From contig JAICWP010000017.1 of assembly GCA_025934735.1 (NCBI GenBank), forward strand, positions 27,339-91,338: DNA of 64,000 bases, in the 5' to 3' direction. The position numbers and the translations under genes were made by a program. Under the pieces are notes generated by a model that was given only the letters and a program-made list of their open reading frames with translations, had not been told where the DNA came from and did no database searches. The number at the start of each line of letters is the position of its first letter. The first letter of the stretch is position 1. The DNA comes from Terriglobales bacterium (GTDB lineage Bacteria > Acidobacteriota > Terriglobia > Terriglobales > Acidobacteriaceae). Below are positions 16,895 to 27,061 of the stretch, piece after piece.

Positions 16895-19800
16895 ATGATT
16901 AACCTCGGTTTGGATATTGGCGCGGTGAGCCTGAAGCTGGCGGCTGTGGGCGACGCAAGTGACGCCGGGGCTCTGGCGCGCCTGACAAGCCAAAGTGAAG
17001 AGTTCTTCCTCTCCGCCACCGCGGGCAAAGCCTTGGCGGACAGTTCAGTGGCACTTTCGCGCGTCCGAGCGGTACAGGGTAGTCCACTGCAGGGCGCCGT
17101 GGAACTGCTGCAGGAATTTTTGCTTTGGGTACCACCTGCGGGTATCGAGGGCGTGCGGGTAACCGGGCTGGGTGGGCGGCTGACCGCTCACGCCCTGAAC
17201 GCGGAATTTGAAAATGAGTTTCGCGCCGTGGCCAGGGGCGTTCGCTCCCTCTATCCTGACGCCCGCACCATTTTCGAGATGGGTGGCGAGACCTGCAAGT
17301 ACATCCGTCTCGATCCCGAGGACCACTCCAGCTACCTTGGCATCTGCGATTACTCCGCCAGCGGCGATTGCGCTGCCGGAACCGGCGGCTTCATCGAGCA
17401 ACAAGCTTCGCGCCTGCGGTACGCGGTAGAGAACGTGGGCCCGGCGGCTTGCGGGGCCAGTTGTGCCGCGCGGGTTGCGGGCCGCTGTTCCGTATTTGCC
17501 AAGACGGACATGATCCACGCCCAGCAGAAGGGCTATACCACTGACCAGATTCTGCGCGGGCTGTGCGACGCGGTAGCGCGCAACTTCAAATCCAGCGTCG
17601 TCAAGGGACACGAAGTAATTCCGCCGGTGCTGTTTATCGGCGGCGTCGCTCTGAACCAGGGCGTGCGCAACGCATTGCGCGAGGTGTTCAAGCTGCAGGA
17701 GCAACAATTCATCGTACCCGAGCTGTACTCCTGGCTGGGCGCACTGGGGGCCGCACTGTTTCAGGCGGAAACGCGTGCAAGGAGCCGCTTTTCGGGTATC
17801 GAGCGCCTGCGCGAGGTTGCCGCCTGCCTCCAGGACTTCCCTTCCACCAATGCGCTTTCCCTGGCCAACGTGGAACTCCTGCGCGACCGGGTTGCGGTGC
17901 CGCCGCCGTTCGTAAACGCGCACACGGTGGAAGCTTACCTGGGAATTGACATCGGGTCGGTCAGCACCAACCTCGTGGTACTGGATTCGCAAGGCCGCCT
18001 CCTGAAGGAAATTTACCTTGCCACCGAAGGCCGGCCTATCGAGGTGGTCAACCGGGGTCTGGCGGAAATTCAAGCCGAAATGGGCGAGCGACTAGACATT
18101 CGGGGCGTGGGCACCACCGGCTCCGGCCGCGAACTGGTTGGCGAACTGGTGGGCGCCGACATCGTCACCGACGAGATCACTGCCCATAAGACCGGAGCCA
18201 TGCACGTGTGCCAGGAAATGGGCATGGCGCCCGTGGATACCATTTTCGAAATCGGCGGCCAGGATTCCAAGTTCATCCGCATCGAGCACGGCGTAGTGGT
18301 GGATTTCACCATGAATGAAGCCTGCGCCGCGGGCACGGGCTCGTTCCTGGAAGAGCAGGCGGAGCGGCTGGGAATCTCGATCAAAGGCGAGTTCGCCCGG
18401 CTGGCGCTCTCCTCTCAGCACCCGGCGCGCCTGGGCGAGCGCTGCACCGTGTTCATGGAGCGCGACGTCAATGGTTTGCTGCGCAAAGGCGCGCAGGTGG
18501 CCGACCTGTGCGCGGGACTGGCTCATTCCGTGGCGCTGAACTACCTGAACCGGGTGGTGCGCGGGCGGAAGATCGGCGACGTCATCTTTTTCCAGGGGGG
18601 AACCGCCTACAACGACGCCGTGGCCGCCGCCTTCTCCCAAATTCTCGGCAAGACCATTATTGTTCCGCCTCACAACGGGGTGATCGGCGCCATCGGCATG
18701 GCTTTGATCGCGCGCGAGCGCATGCAGGCGCGGCATCAGCCCAGTCGCTTCCGCGGCTACGACCTGGGGCAGGTGAACTTTTCCACCCGCGATTTCGTCT
18801 GCAAGGCCTGTTCCAATTATTGCGATATGAAGGAGTTCGTCATCGAAGGCCAGCGCAGCTACTGGGGCGACAAATGCTCGGACAAGTTTCGTAAGCGCCC
18901 GCGCGGCGATCGCCAGCCAGTCATCGAAGACCTGGTCGAATTCCGCGACCACTTGCTGGAGCAGGCAGTCGCGCCCGTTCCGGTGAAGCCCAACGGCCAC
19001 GTGAGGCCGCGAGTGGGCATTCCCCGCGCCATGTTCTTCTATGACCGCGGTCCTTTCTGGGCGGCCTACTTACGGGAGTGCGGATTCGAGGTGGTGACCT
19101 CGCGGGCTACCGATGGGCGCATGGCTGCCGCCGGCGACGAACTCGCGATTGCCCAGCCTTGTTTTCCCGTGATCGTGGCCCACGGCCATGTTCAGGATCT
19201 GCTGCAGCGTGGCGTGGATTACGTACTGGTCCCGAACATTCTTGACTATGAGGCACCGGACCAGAACGTAAAGTCGCATCTCTGCCCCTGGAACCAGACG
19301 CTGCCTTTCGTGCTCCGTGCCGCGCCCAAGTTGGAGAACGCCGCCGGCCAGCTGCTCGCGCCGACTGTGCACTTCCGTCTGGGACAGGAACATGTGCGCA
19401 AGGCGTTGGGGGAGTTTGCGCGCCAACTAGGGGTTTCCCGATCCGTGAACAAACGCGCCGTAAACGCTGCTTACGCCGCGCAGCAGCGCTTTCGAGAGCA
19501 ACTGCTCGATGCCGGCGAGCGCACACTCGCCACGCTCGCGAAAGCCGGAGAGCCTGGCCTCGTACTCCTGGGCCGCCCCTACAATCTTTATGACCGCAAC
19601 ATCAATTGCGATCTACCGCGCAAACTGCGAACTCTCTACGGCGCCAACGTGATCCCGCTGGACTTCCTGCCGTTAGAGGAAGAGGACATTTCTGAGATCA
19701 ACGACAATATGTACTGGAACTCAGGGCGGCTGATCCTGGCCGCGGCGCGCATCACTAGTCGCTATCCCAACCTGCACCTGATCTACATTTCCAATTTCAA

Positions 19801-19972
19801 ATGCGGGCCCGATTCTTACATTAAGTCATTCTTGTATGACGCTTCCGGCAAACCCAGCCTGCTGCTGCAGTTCGACGGCCACTCAAACGACGCCGGCTTT
19901 CTCACCCGTTGCGAAGCCTATCTCGACAGCAAAGGATTCCTGCGATGCAACTCCGCGCCCACCGCTGTGTGA
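16895..19972 (+). CDS. Activase-like protein (two BcrAD/BadFG domains + DUF2229), system II
   Basis: About 1025 residues, the paralogue of the system I activase. ASKHA domain 1 starts at once (NLGLDIGAVSLKLAAV) and has EMGGETCKYI, CAAGTGGFIEQQ and GRCSVFAKTDM. Domain 2, from about residue 350, has GIDIGSVSTNLVVLD, EIGGQDSKFI, NEACAAGTGSFLEEQ and ERCTVFMERDV. A CKACSNYC motif follows, then DUF2229 (MFFYDRGPFWAAYLRECGFEV, IAQPCFPVIVAHGHV). All four predicted cluster Cys are kept. In domain 1, GGE replaces the usual GGQD, so nucleotide handling may differ. The frame is open to a GTG at 16832, but the ATG at 16895 places the first beta strand correctly. It overlaps the partner gene by 28 bases. 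Confidence 0.85.
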   Translation: MINLGLDIGAVSLKLAAVGDASDAGALARLTSQSEEFFLSATAGKALADSSVALSRVRAVQGSPLQGAVELLQEFLLWVPPAGIEGVRVTGLGGRLTAHALNAEFENEFRAVARGVRSLYPDARTIFEMGGETCKYIRLDPEDHSSYLGICDYSASGDCAAGTGGFIEQQASRLRYAVENVGPAACGASCAARVAGRCSVFAKTDMIHAQQKGYTTDQILRGLCDAVARNFKSSVVKGHEVIPPVLFIGGVALNQGVRNALREVFKLQEQQFIVPELYSWLGALGAALFQAETRARSRFSGIERLREVAACLQDFPSTNALSLANVELLRDRVAVPPPFVNAHTVEAYLGIDIGSVSTNLVVLDSQGRLLKEIYLATEGRPIEVVNRGLAEIQAEMGERLDIRGVGTTGSGRELVGELVGADIVTDEITAHKTGAMHVCQEMGMAPVDTIFEIGGQDSKFIRIEHGVVVDFTMNEACAAGTGSFLEEQAERLGISIKGEFARLALSSQHPARLGERCTVFMERDVNGLLRKGAQVADLCAGLAHSVALNYLNRVVRGRKIGDVIFFQGGTAYNDAVAAAFSQILGKTIIVPPHNGVIGAIGMALIARERMQARHQPSRFRGYDLGQVNFSTRDFVCKACSNYCDMKEFVIEGQRSYWGDKCSDKFRKRPRGDRQPVIEDLVEFRDHLLEQAVAPVPVKPNGHVRPRVGIPRAMFFYDRGPFWAAYLRECGFEVVTSRATDGRMAAAGDELAIAQPCFPVIVAHGHVQDLLQRGVDYVLVPNILDYEAPDQNVKSHLCPWNQTLPFVLRAAPKLENAAGQLLAPTVHFRLGQEHVRKALGEFARQLGVSRSVNKRAVNAAYAAQQRFREQLLDAGERTLATLAKAGEPGLVLLGRPYNLYDRNINCDLPRKLRTLYGANVIPLDFLPLEEEDISEINDNMYWNSGRLILAAARITSRYPNLHLIYISNFKCGPDSYIKSFLYDASGKPSLLLQFDGHSNDAGFLTRCEAYLDSKGFLRCNSAPTAV

Positions 19973-21270
19973 AGCCCACGCTACCTCCCGGCCACCCGCT
20001 GGCAGGAAAGACGGTGTACGTTCCCGCCATGGCACAGGGCGCGGTTGAGGCATTCGCCGCCGTCTTCCGCTGGTTCGGCGTGGCCGCGCAGCCCACGCCG
20101 CCTTCCAACCAGCGCACCCTCGAACTGGGGGCCAAGTTCACCAGCGGTGATGAATGCTATCCCGCCAAGATCACGGTGGGCGATTTCCTGCGCATCCTGG
20201 AACAACCCGGAGTGGACCCGGAGCGCACCATATTCTTCATGGCTACGGCCGATGGCCCCTGCCGCTTCGGCCAGTATGTTCCGTTTTTGCGCAAAGTCCT
20301 GGCGCAGGCGGGTTTTCCAGATGTGCAGGTATACGCCCCGAGCACGCAGCAGGCCTACCGCGATATTGCCCGCCTGGGCAGCACGTTTGAGCGCACCGCG
20401 TGGCGGGCTCTGGTCGCCGCTGACATTCTGCGTAAAGCCCTGCTGCAGACCCGGCCCTATGAAACCGCCGCCGGCGCCGCCGACCAGGCCTTCACAGAAT
20501 CGGTTGCCGATCTTTGCCAGGCCATTGAAGCCAGTTGCACAGACACCGCCTGCCAGATGAAGTCGCTGGTGGTTTCCCTTCAGCGTGCGCGCCAGCGCTT
20601 CCTCCTGGTTCCCGCGAGCTACACCCGGCAGCGACCGCTGATCGGCGTGGTGGGCGAAATTTTCTGCCGGCTTAATAACTTCAGCAACGCCGATCTGGTG
20701 CGCAACCTGGAAATGCAAGGCGGTGAAGGCTGGCTGACCGACATCGCGGAGTGGATCGGATACTGCAACTCAGAAGTCGCCCGCAAGCTGCGCCTGGTAG
20801 GGCAGGCAATCTCGCTGGAGATGCTGAAGAGCACCTTGCGCAGCCACGTCCAGCACAGCGACGAACGTGCCCTGCTGGCGCCCTTCGCCCAGGATTTTGC
20901 CGGCTATGAGGAGCCCCACATCAGCGAAGTTCTGGACCTGGCCCGCCCCTACCTGCCCAACACCGGGGTGGAAGGCGAAATGGTGGTGAGCATCGGCAAA
21001 GCCGCCTACCTGGCGCGGCATGGCGCGGACGGCATTGTGGACATCAGCCCCTTCACCTGCATGAACGGCATCGTCAGCGAGGCCATCTACCCCAAGCTGA
21101 GCAAGGACTACGGCGGCATTCCCATCCGCAATTTTTACTTCGACGGCACCCAGGCCGAACTGCAGCGTGATTTGGGCATCTACCTGGAACTGGCCCGCTC
21201 CTACCGGGAGAAGAAGCCGTTCTCGCGGCGCTATCCCGCTCGTTTCAAACAGGCTATGGCGGCGGACTGA
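19945..21270 (+). CDS. HgdB-like component, system II
   Basis: A 441-residue partner of the activase just upstream. Conserved Cys occur in [31 protein letters not shown] and [17 protein letters not shown], matching the order in the system I protein (ECxP, GPCRFG, PFxCMx). The C-terminal [23 protein letters not shown] is also typical of the family. The ATG at 19945 has AAAGGA upstream and overlaps the activase gene end by 28 bases in another frame. It is shorter than its 590-residue paralogue, lacking the large middle insertion. Substrate unknown. Confidence 0.8.
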   Translation: MQLRAHRCVKPTLPPGHPLAGKTVYVPAMAQGAVEAFAAVFRWFGVAAQPTPPSNQRTLELGAKFTSGDECYPAKITVGDFLRILEQPGVDPERTIFFMATADGPCRFGQYVPFLRKVLAQAGFPDVQVYAPSTQQAYRDIARLGSTFERTAWRALVAADILRKALLQTRPYETAAGAADQAFTESVADLCQAIEASCTDTACQMKSLVVSLQRARQRFLLVPASYTRQRPLIGVVGEIFCRLNNFSNADLVRNLEMQGGEGWLTDIAEWIGYCNSEVARKLRLVGQAISLEMLKSTLRSHVQHSDERALLAPFAQDFAGYEEPHISEVLDLARPYLPNTGVEGEMVVSIGKAAYLARHGADGIVDISPFTCMNGIVSEAIYPKLSKDYGGIPIRNFYFDGTQAELQRDLGIYLELARSYREKKPFSRRYPARFKQAMAAD

Positions 21271-21427
21271 ACCTCTCTTTGGGAGTGGCTTTCGGAAAAG
21301 CACAGCTTTAGGCGTGCCGTTGGCAGCGGAGCATCTGCTAAGATTAGGGCAAATCCCTAGCCGCCTCGGCAGTATTGGTCTCCTGGGCCCAGGTTCGCGC
21401 GGACGGGGTCACGAAGGAGCGTCTCCC

Positions 21428-21898
21428 ATGGGAAAGAGTGTTAACAAAGTTATCCTCATCGGCAATCTGGGCAAAGATCCCGAGGTCAAATACACGCCCA
21501 GCGGCACACCGGTGGCAAAATTCACCCTGGCCACGAACGAACGCTACAAAGATAAGGACGGCCAGTGGCAGGACCGCACCGAGTGGCACAACATTGTGGC
21601 CTGGCAGCGTACCGCCGAGATCGCCGGTGAGTACCTGAAGAAGGGACGCTCGGTTTACATTGAAGGACGGCTGCAGACCCATTCTTGGGACGACAAAACC
21701 AGCGGGCAAAAGAAGTACATGACGGAGATTGTGGTCAGCGACCTGGTGCTGCTCGGCGGCGGGCGTGAGGCTGGCGAAGGCTCTTCCGCGGGACGCAGCC
21801 GCGGCGCTGCGGCCCCGGGCGGTGATTTCGACCAGCGCGCCCCTGAGCCCGATGTGGCCCACTCCACCACCATTACCGACGAAGACATACCGTTCTAG
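21428..21898 (+). CDS. ssb: Single-stranded DNA-binding protein
   Basis: A 156-residue SSB of normal bacterial length. The N-terminal OB fold begins [21 protein letters not shown] and includes [22 protein letters not shown] and [13 protein letters not shown] Gly/Ala/Arg-rich linker follows, and the tail ends in the canonical acidic tip DEDIPF that binds partner repair proteins. The longer open frame upstream is not coding. CACGAAGGAG at about 10 bases supports the ATG at 21428. No gene shares its strand closely, so it is probably monocistronic; a UUCG hairpin follows. Confidence 0.95.
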   Translation: MGKSVNKVILIGNLGKDPEVKYTPSGTPVAKFTLATNERYKDKDGQWQDRTEWHNIVAWQRTAEIAGEYLKKGRSVYIEGRLQTHSWDDKTSGQKKYMTEIVVSDLVLLGGGREAGEGSSAGRSRGAAAPGGDFDQRAPEPDVAHSTTITDEDIPF

Positions 21899-21916
21899 CT
21901 CCACCAACAGCCACGT

Positions 21917-21946
21917 CCCTCGGGGCTTCGGCCCCGAGGGATTTCG
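21917..21946 (+). terminator. UUCG-loop terminator after ssb
   Basis: CCCTCGGGGC and GCCCCGAGGG form a perfect 10-bp stem closed by a TTCG tetraloop, 18 bases after the ssb stop. Only a short AT run (ATTTCG) follows, so it may act as a processing or partial termination hairpin. Confidence 0.65.
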
Positions 21947-22089
21947 AGCGCGGTCCGACGCAACCCCTTGGTTCCCAAAGGCAATCTCCTGCAATCTCCG
22001 CGTTAGTTGCGTTGTTATTGGTTACCTTTCTGCAGCTCTGACCAACACTGTTTCCTTTCCCGCCATCTAAGAGCTTTGAACCTGCTGCT

Positions 22090-23061
22090 ATGAAAATCAG
22101 CTTCTGGTTGCGTCTCCTGGTCTTTCCCTGCGCCATCCTCGCGCTCCTGCCGCTGGCCTCCTGTGCCCGGCCTAACCTCAAACAGGCGCTGCGCGCCAGC
22201 ACCCCCGCGGCACCCAACTCCTGGCCCGTGATGCTGGCCGCTTACCAGCCCTGGTTCGGGGTGAAGAACCACATGAACGTGGGCTATGCCTCTAACGATC
22301 CTGTGGCTCTGCAGAAGCAAATCACCCAGGCCAAGAGCCTGGGCATTGCCGCATTCGTGGTCAACTGGTACGGACCGCGCAAGCCTTTCGAGGATGGGAA
22401 CTACGCGCTGCTGCAGAACCTGGCCGCGAAAAACAATTTCAAGGTGGCCCTCCAGTACGATGAGGCTGTGGATTCACCCGGCTCCACCACAGATGCGGTC
22501 GTGGTTGACCTGCGCTACGCTTATGACCGCTACATTGGGCCGCAGGCTGGGCCCTCGCGCGAGGCTTACCTGCGCTATGACGGGCGGCCGATGATCTTTA
22601 TCTTCCCCAAGCACGCGGGCACCGACTGGAACCAGGTGCGGCAGGCGGTGGATTCCTGGCCCGAACCGGACCGTCCGTTGCTGATTACGCAGGCCTATGG
22701 CGGGCGGGATGCCAGCGCTTTTGATGGCTTCTACGCCTGGGTAAGCCCCGGCAACCAAGGCTGGGCCCCCGATGGCAGCCACTGGGGCGGCAGCTACCTG
22801 GAGAATTTCTATCAAACCATGATTTCCAAGTATCCGGACAAGATCGCGGTGGGCGCGGCCTGGCCCGGCTTTGACGACTCGCATGCGCCCTGGAGCCAGA
22901 ACCGCCATATCAGCCCACGCTGCGGCAAAACTTTTGACGATACCCTCCGGATGTTTCGCGCTTTCTACAACGATTCCCATCCTCTTCCCTTCCTGATGAT
23001 TGATACCTGGAACGACTACGAGGAGGGGACGGCGATCGAGAAAGGGCTGCCGAGATGCTGA
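22090..23061 (+). CDS. GH99/GH71-like glycoside hydrolase lipoprotein
   Basis: A 323-residue exported protein. The N-terminal signal ends in a lipobox (LLPLASC). A TIM-barrel-like region follows: VMLAAYQPWFG, IAAFVVNWYGPRKPFEDGNYALLQ, KVALQYDE, DGRPMIFIF, GFYAWVSPG and the C-terminal MIDTWNDYEEGTAIEKGL. The acidic residues in QYDE and WNDYEEG are in the places expected for catalytic or substrate-binding residues of the GH99-like superfamily. The protein ends soon after the last motif and looks complete. Substrate cannot be told; mannan-like glycans are typical of GH99. The upstream ~190 bases contain only the ssb hairpin. Confidence 0.75.
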   Translation: MKISFWLRLLVFPCAILALLPLASCARPNLKQALRASTPAAPNSWPVMLAAYQPWFGVKNHMNVGYASNDPVALQKQITQAKSLGIAAFVVNWYGPRKPFEDGNYALLQNLAAKNNFKVALQYDEAVDSPGSTTDAVVVDLRYAYDRYIGPQAGPSREAYLRYDGRPMIFIFPKHAGTDWNQVRQAVDSWPEPDRPLLITQAYGGRDASAFDGFYAWVSPGNQGWAPDGSHWGGSYLENFYQTMISKYPDKIAVGAAWPGFDDSHAPWSQNRHISPRCGKTFDDTLRMFRAFYNDSHPLPFLMIDTWNDYEEGTAIEKGLPRC

Positions 23062-23120
23062 AGAGCAGCTACGAGCTGCCAGCCTCTAGGTTCCAGCCAT
23101 GGGGTAGTAGCTAGCGCTCT

Positions 23121-24209
23121 TTACGCTGCCCCGCTCGCCAGTTTGCGGCTCAGATCGGCGGCGATGAGTTGGCCGTGGAAGCGGCCGTTTTCGATGAAGA
23201 TCTCGTTGGTGCTGGATCCGGCGACGATCACTCCTGCCACATAGATTCCCGCCACATTGCTCTCCAGGGTTTCCGGATCGCATACCGGGCGGCATTGCTC
23301 AGGCGAAAGCTCGATTCCCAGGCTGCACAGAAAGTCATAGTCCGGATGGTAGCCGGTCATCGCGAAAACGAAGTCGTTCTTCAGCACGCGCTCGCCTTGG
23401 GGCGTGTTGATGCGCACCGCCTCGGGCGTGACTTCGAGCACACGGCTGCGGAAAAACGCCTGGATTTCTCCATTCTTGATGCGGTTCTCGATGTCGGGCT
23501 TGATCCAGTATTTGACATGGCGGTGAATGCCGTCTTCACGGACGACCATGGTGACCCGCGCTCCGTGGCGCCACAACTCCAAAGCGGCGATGGCGGCTGA
23601 ATTCTTGGCGCCGACCACCACCACATCGGTGTCGTAATACGGGTGGGGCTCGTTGTAGTAATGCATCACTTTCCGCAGGTCCTCACCGGGAATGTTCATG
23701 TAGTTCGGCAGGTCGTAGTAGCCGGTGGCGACGATGATCTTGCGCGCATAGTAATCATGGACGGCTTCCTTGCGATCCAGTGTGGTCACGCGAAACTCGC
23801 CGTCTTCCCCAGTCACCGTCTTCACCCATTCATACTGATGGATCTTCAGTTCGTAGTGCTGGGCTACGTTGCGGTAGTACTCCAGCGCTTCCTGCCGGGT
23901 GGGCTTCATGTTCGCCGTATTGAAAGGAATGCCGCCGATTTCCAGCAGCTCCGGCGTGGTGAAGAAGGTCATGTTGGCGGGATAGTGGAACAGCGAGTTG
24001 ACCACGCAGCCTTTATCAATCACCAGCACTTTCAAGCCTGCGCGCTGCGCCTCGATGGCACACGCCAATCCGGTGGGGCCGGCGCCGATGACTAGCACAT
24101 CCGTCCAGCCGTCAGGACGCGCGTGCGCCTGCTTGCGCGCCACAGGTTCGGGAGTCTTGCTGGTTTTGAGCACGGGTTTGCGCGCCTTGTTGCTGGCCTT
24201 GCGTGGCAC
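23121..24209 (-). CDS. ypdA: YpdA/Bdr-type bacillithiol disulfide reductase
   Basis: A flavoprotein of the two-dinucleotide-binding superfamily that in Firmicutes reduces bacillithiol disulfide with NADPH. The FAD motif is VLVIGAGPTGLACAIEAQ, followed by CVVNSLFHYPANMTFFTTPELLEIGGIPF, a YpdA hallmark. The NADPH motif VVVVGAKNSAAIAALELWRHGA comes next, and near the C-terminus NVAGIYVAGVIVAGSSTNEIFIENGRFHG. A basic 35-residue extension precedes the FAD domain. GTG at 24209 has AGGGGA six bases upstream and is preferred to GTG at 24227. Acidobacteria are among the lineages thought to make bacillithiol, consistent with the taxonomic guess. Confidence 0.85.
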   Translation of the reverse strand: MPRKASNKARKPVLKTSKTPEPVARKQAHARPDGWTDVLVIGAGPTGLACAIEAQRAGLKVLVIDKGCVVNSLFHYPANMTFFTTPELLEIGGIPFNTANMKPTRQEALEYYRNVAQHYELKIHQYEWVKTVTGEDGEFRVTTLDRKEAVHDYYARKIIVATGYYDLPNYMNIPGEDLRKVMHYYNEPHPYYDTDVVVVGAKNSAAIAALELWRHGARVTMVVREDGIHRHVKYWIKPDIENRIKNGEIQAFFRSRVLEVTPEAVRINTPQGERVLKNDFVFAMTGYHPDYDFLCSLGIELSPEQCRPVCDPETLESNVAGIYVAGVIVAGSSTNEIFIENGRFHGQLIAADLSRKLASGAA

Positions 24210-24388
24210 AGGTCTTCCCCTATGCACGCGATTCTAGCATGCGCATTTTGCGCCTCCGGTGCAGCTACACGCATCACACAACCCTGTGCGCTGCTGCCTG
24301 GGCGGACTGGCGACGCTTGCTATAATTTTTGGTTCTCGATGGCCTCATCTTCGCCATTGCGTTCATCCCTCTTCAGGAGCTAGCCACC

Positions 24389-25840
24389 ATGGCGACCGCG
24401 ACCAAGAACCTGACGCGCACCGAAAAAGATTCGCTGGGCACTAAGGAAATTCCTGCTGGCGTTTACTACGGCATCCAGACCGCGCGGGCGGTGGAAAACT
24501 TCCCCATTTCCGGCATGCGCGCCCATCCCACCTTCATTCAGGCTCTGGGCATGATTAAGCAGGCCGCCGCTGAGTCCAACCAGGAACTCGGACTAGTGGA
24601 CGAGAAGCGCGCCCGCGCCATCATTCAGGCGGCCAAGGAAGTGCAGCAGGGCAAGTGGGACCAGGAATTCGTGGTGGACGTTTTCCAGGCAGGCGCCGGA
24701 GTCAGCCTGCACATGAACAGCAATGAAGTCATCGCCAACCGCGCTCTGGAGACGCTGGGCGGCGCACTGGGCGACTACTCCGTGGTTCATCCCAACGATC
24801 ATGTCAACTACGGGCAAAGCACCAACGATGTGATTCCCACGGCCATGCGCGTGGCGTCTCTCCTGGAACTGGAGAAACTGTATCCGGTGCTCGACAACCT
24901 GGCGGCCGCGTTCGACGCCAAAGGCAAGGAGTTCTGGCACGTCCTGAAGTCGGGGCGCACCCACATGCAGGACGCGGTTCCCATGCGCCTGGGGCAGGAA
25001 TTTGCCGCCTATGCCGGCGCCATCCGCCGCGCCAAGGATTCGATCCGGCAGTCCTCTGAGCTGTTGCGGGAGTTAGGCCTGGGCGGTTCAGCGGTGGGCA
25101 CCGGCATCAACACCCATCCCGACTATCGCGAGAAAGCTATCGCCAACCTGGCGCGCATCTCCGGGCAGAAACTTAAGCCGGTGGACGACATGCGCTACGC
25201 CATGAATTCCAACCTGTGCATGGCGGCGGTTTCTTCAGCGCTGCGCAACCTGGCGCTGGAGGTGATTCGTATCTCGAATGATCTGCGGCTGCTCTCCTCG
25301 GGGCCCAACACCGGCTTCGGTGAAATCAATCTGCCGGCGCTGCAGCCCGGCTCCTCCATCATGCCAGGCAAAATCAACCCGGTCATCCCGGAACTGGCCG
25401 CCATGGTTTCCTTCCAGGTGGTGGGCAACGATGTAGCGGTGGCCATGGCGGTGCAGGCGGGACAGTTGGAACTCAACGTCATGATGCCCACCATGGCCTA
25501 TAGCGTGCTCCAGTCCATCACCATATTGACTAACATGCTGCGCCAGTTCGCCGACCGCTGCGTAAAGGGCATCACCGCCAACGAGAAAAAGAACGCTTTT
25601 TATGCGCAGAGCACAGTGTCCCTGGCCACGGCGCTCAACCCTTACATCGGCTACGCCAAAGCGGCGGAGATTGCCAAGGAGTCCGTGGCCACCGGGCGTT
25701 CTATTATTGAGATTGCCCGCGAGAAGAAGTTGCTGAGTGAGAAAGAAATTGCCGAGATCCTCGATCCCCAACGCATGACCGAGCCGCAACGCCCGCTGGA
25801 AGCCGCCGCCAAACGGGAGGAGATAAAAGCAAAGAAATAG
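24389..25840 (+). CDS. aspA: Aspartate ammonia-lyase
   Basis: A 483-residue cytoplasmic enzyme of the aspartase/fumarase superfamily. It matches aspartase rather than fumarase: DSLGTKEIPAGVYYGIQTARAVENF at the start, QSTNDVIPTAMR, GRTHMQDAVPMRLGQEF, NTGFGEINLPALQPGSSIMPGKINPVIPEL (catalytic Ser loop), and GQLELNVMMP. It interconverts aspartate with fumarate and ammonia. The ATG at 24389 has CAGGAG upstream; the longer frame from 24329 is not needed. The C-terminus is lysine-rich (KREEIKAKK). Fumarase activity cannot be fully excluded. Confidence 0.88.
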   Translation: MATATKNLTRTEKDSLGTKEIPAGVYYGIQTARAVENFPISGMRAHPTFIQALGMIKQAAAESNQELGLVDEKRARAIIQAAKEVQQGKWDQEFVVDVFQAGAGVSLHMNSNEVIANRALETLGGALGDYSVVHPNDHVNYGQSTNDVIPTAMRVASLLELEKLYPVLDNLAAAFDAKGKEFWHVLKSGRTHMQDAVPMRLGQEFAAYAGAIRRAKDSIRQSSELLRELGLGGSAVGTGINTHPDYREKAIANLARISGQKLKPVDDMRYAMNSNLCMAAVSSALRNLALEVIRISNDLRLLSSGPNTGFGEINLPALQPGSSIMPGKINPVIPELAAMVSFQVVGNDVAVAMAVQAGQLELNVMMPTMAYSVLQSITILTNMLRQFADRCVKGITANEKKNAFYAQSTVSLATALNPYIGYAKAAEIAKESVATGRSIIEIAREKKLLSEKEIAEILDPQRMTEPQRPLEAAAKREEIKAKK

Positions 25841-25887
25841 CTTCAGCTCGCGGCAGATAAACCCAGAGATCTCCTAACGCACAAACT

Positions 25888-25950
25888 TGTCATCCTGAGT
25901 CGAGGCGCGGGCAAATCAATCCCGCGCCGAGCGAAGGACCTCTACAGTGC
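25888..25950. repeat. Dispersed intergenic repeat with hairpin
   Basis: TGTCATCCTGAG and GAGCGAAGGACCTCTACA flank a perfect 8-bp stem (GGCGCGGG 25904-25911, CCCGCGCC 25921-25928) with a nine-base loop. The outer sequence resembles a dispersed element common in acidobacterial genomes. It may also help end aspA transcripts. The rest of the 222-base gap to fabH shows nothing else. Confidence 0.5.
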
Positions 25951-26062
25951 AGCCACTGTCGCTACTGCTGGAGGGAGTTCTCTGTACCCGTGCCCTCGAC
26001 CAAGATGACATTTGTCTCGAATGGAATTTGTCGTTCACCCGCGTTCATCTGCGGCGAAGAAG

Positions 26063-27061
26063 TTAGAAGGCCCAGCGCAGCAGCGTAGCACCCACGGTGA
26101 AACCGGCGCCCACCGAGGCCAGCATTACTAGATCGCCTTTCTTCAGCCGGCCCTCCTGGCACGCGGTTTCCATGGCCAGAGGAATGGTTCCGGCGGTGGT
26201 ATTGCCATAGCGGTCAATGTTGATGATCACGCTTTCCTTGCGCAGGCCGAGGCGATCGGCCGTGGCCGTGATGATGCGCTTGTTGGCCTGGTGCGGAATG
26301 AAAGCGTCAATATCGCTTCCCTTCAGGTTATTGCGCGTCAGCAGGCGATCGCAAACCTCGGCCATCTTGCGCACCGCGTACTTGAACACCGCTTGGCCGT
26401 CCTGATGGACAAAGTGCATCTTCTTGTCCACTGTTTCATGGGTGGAAGGATGCAGGCTGCCGCCACCTGGCATGTAGAGCGCACAACCCCCGGAACCATC
26501 CACCTCATGGAGAAAGTCAATAATGCCTTCAGAATCGCCATTGGCAGGTTCCAGCAGGACCGCGCCGGCGCCGTCACCGAAAATTACGCAGGTGGCGCGG
26601 TCGGTGTAGTCAATCACCGACGACATCACGTCGGCGCCGATGACCAGCACGTTTTTGTGCGCGCCCGTGCACACAAATTGGGCGCCCGCCTGCAGCGCAT
26701 AGACGAATGCGGAACAGGCGGCGGAGAGGTCGAATCCCCAGGTGCCGACGGCGCCCAGTTTGTGCTGCACCAGGCAGGCGGTGGAAGGAAAGAACATGTC
26801 GGGCGTGACCGTGGCGACGATGATGGCGCCCACATCCTTCGGCTGCACCTGGCGCTGAACCAATGCCTTGCGCGCTGCTTCCGCGGCCAGATCGCTGGTC
26901 GCCATGCCCTTTTCCACCAGATGGCGCTCGCGGATGCCGGTGCGCTCCATGATCCACTCATCAGTGGTGTCCACCATCTTTTCCAGGTCTTTATTGCTCA
27001 AGACCCGAGGAGGTACGTAGGTGCCCAACGCGGTAATCTTCGCCCGCCGCAGATTGCTCAA
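26063..27061 (-). CDS. fabH: 3-oxoacyl-ACP synthase III
   Basis: A 332-residue initiating condensing enzyme of type II fatty acid synthesis. It joins an acyl-CoA primer to malonyl-ACP. The catalytic triad is visible: Cys in [13 protein letters not shown], His in [10 protein letters not shown], and Asn in [11 protein letters not shown]. The start is TTG at 27061, with GGGAG six bases upstream, giving [20 protein letters not shown], the normal N-terminus and length. The frame runs 34 codons further upstream, but that part looks non-coding. It stands alone here, without other fab genes. Confidence 0.92.
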   Translation of the reverse strand: MSNLRRAKITALGTYVPPRVLSNKDLEKMVDTTDEWIMERTGIRERHLVEKGMATSDLAAEAARKALVQRQVQPKDVGAIIVATVTPDMFFPSTACLVQHKLGAVGTWGFDLSAACSAFVYALQAGAQFVCTGAHKNVLVIGADVMSSVIDYTDRATCVIFGDGAGAVLLEPANGDSEGIIDFLHEVDGSGGCALYMPGGGSLHPSTHETVDKKMHFVHQDGQAVFKYAVRKMAEVCDRLLTRNNLKGSDIDAFIPHQANKRIITATADRLGLRKESVIINIDRYGNTTAGTIPLAMETACQEGRLKKGDLVMLASVGAGFTVGATLLRWAF

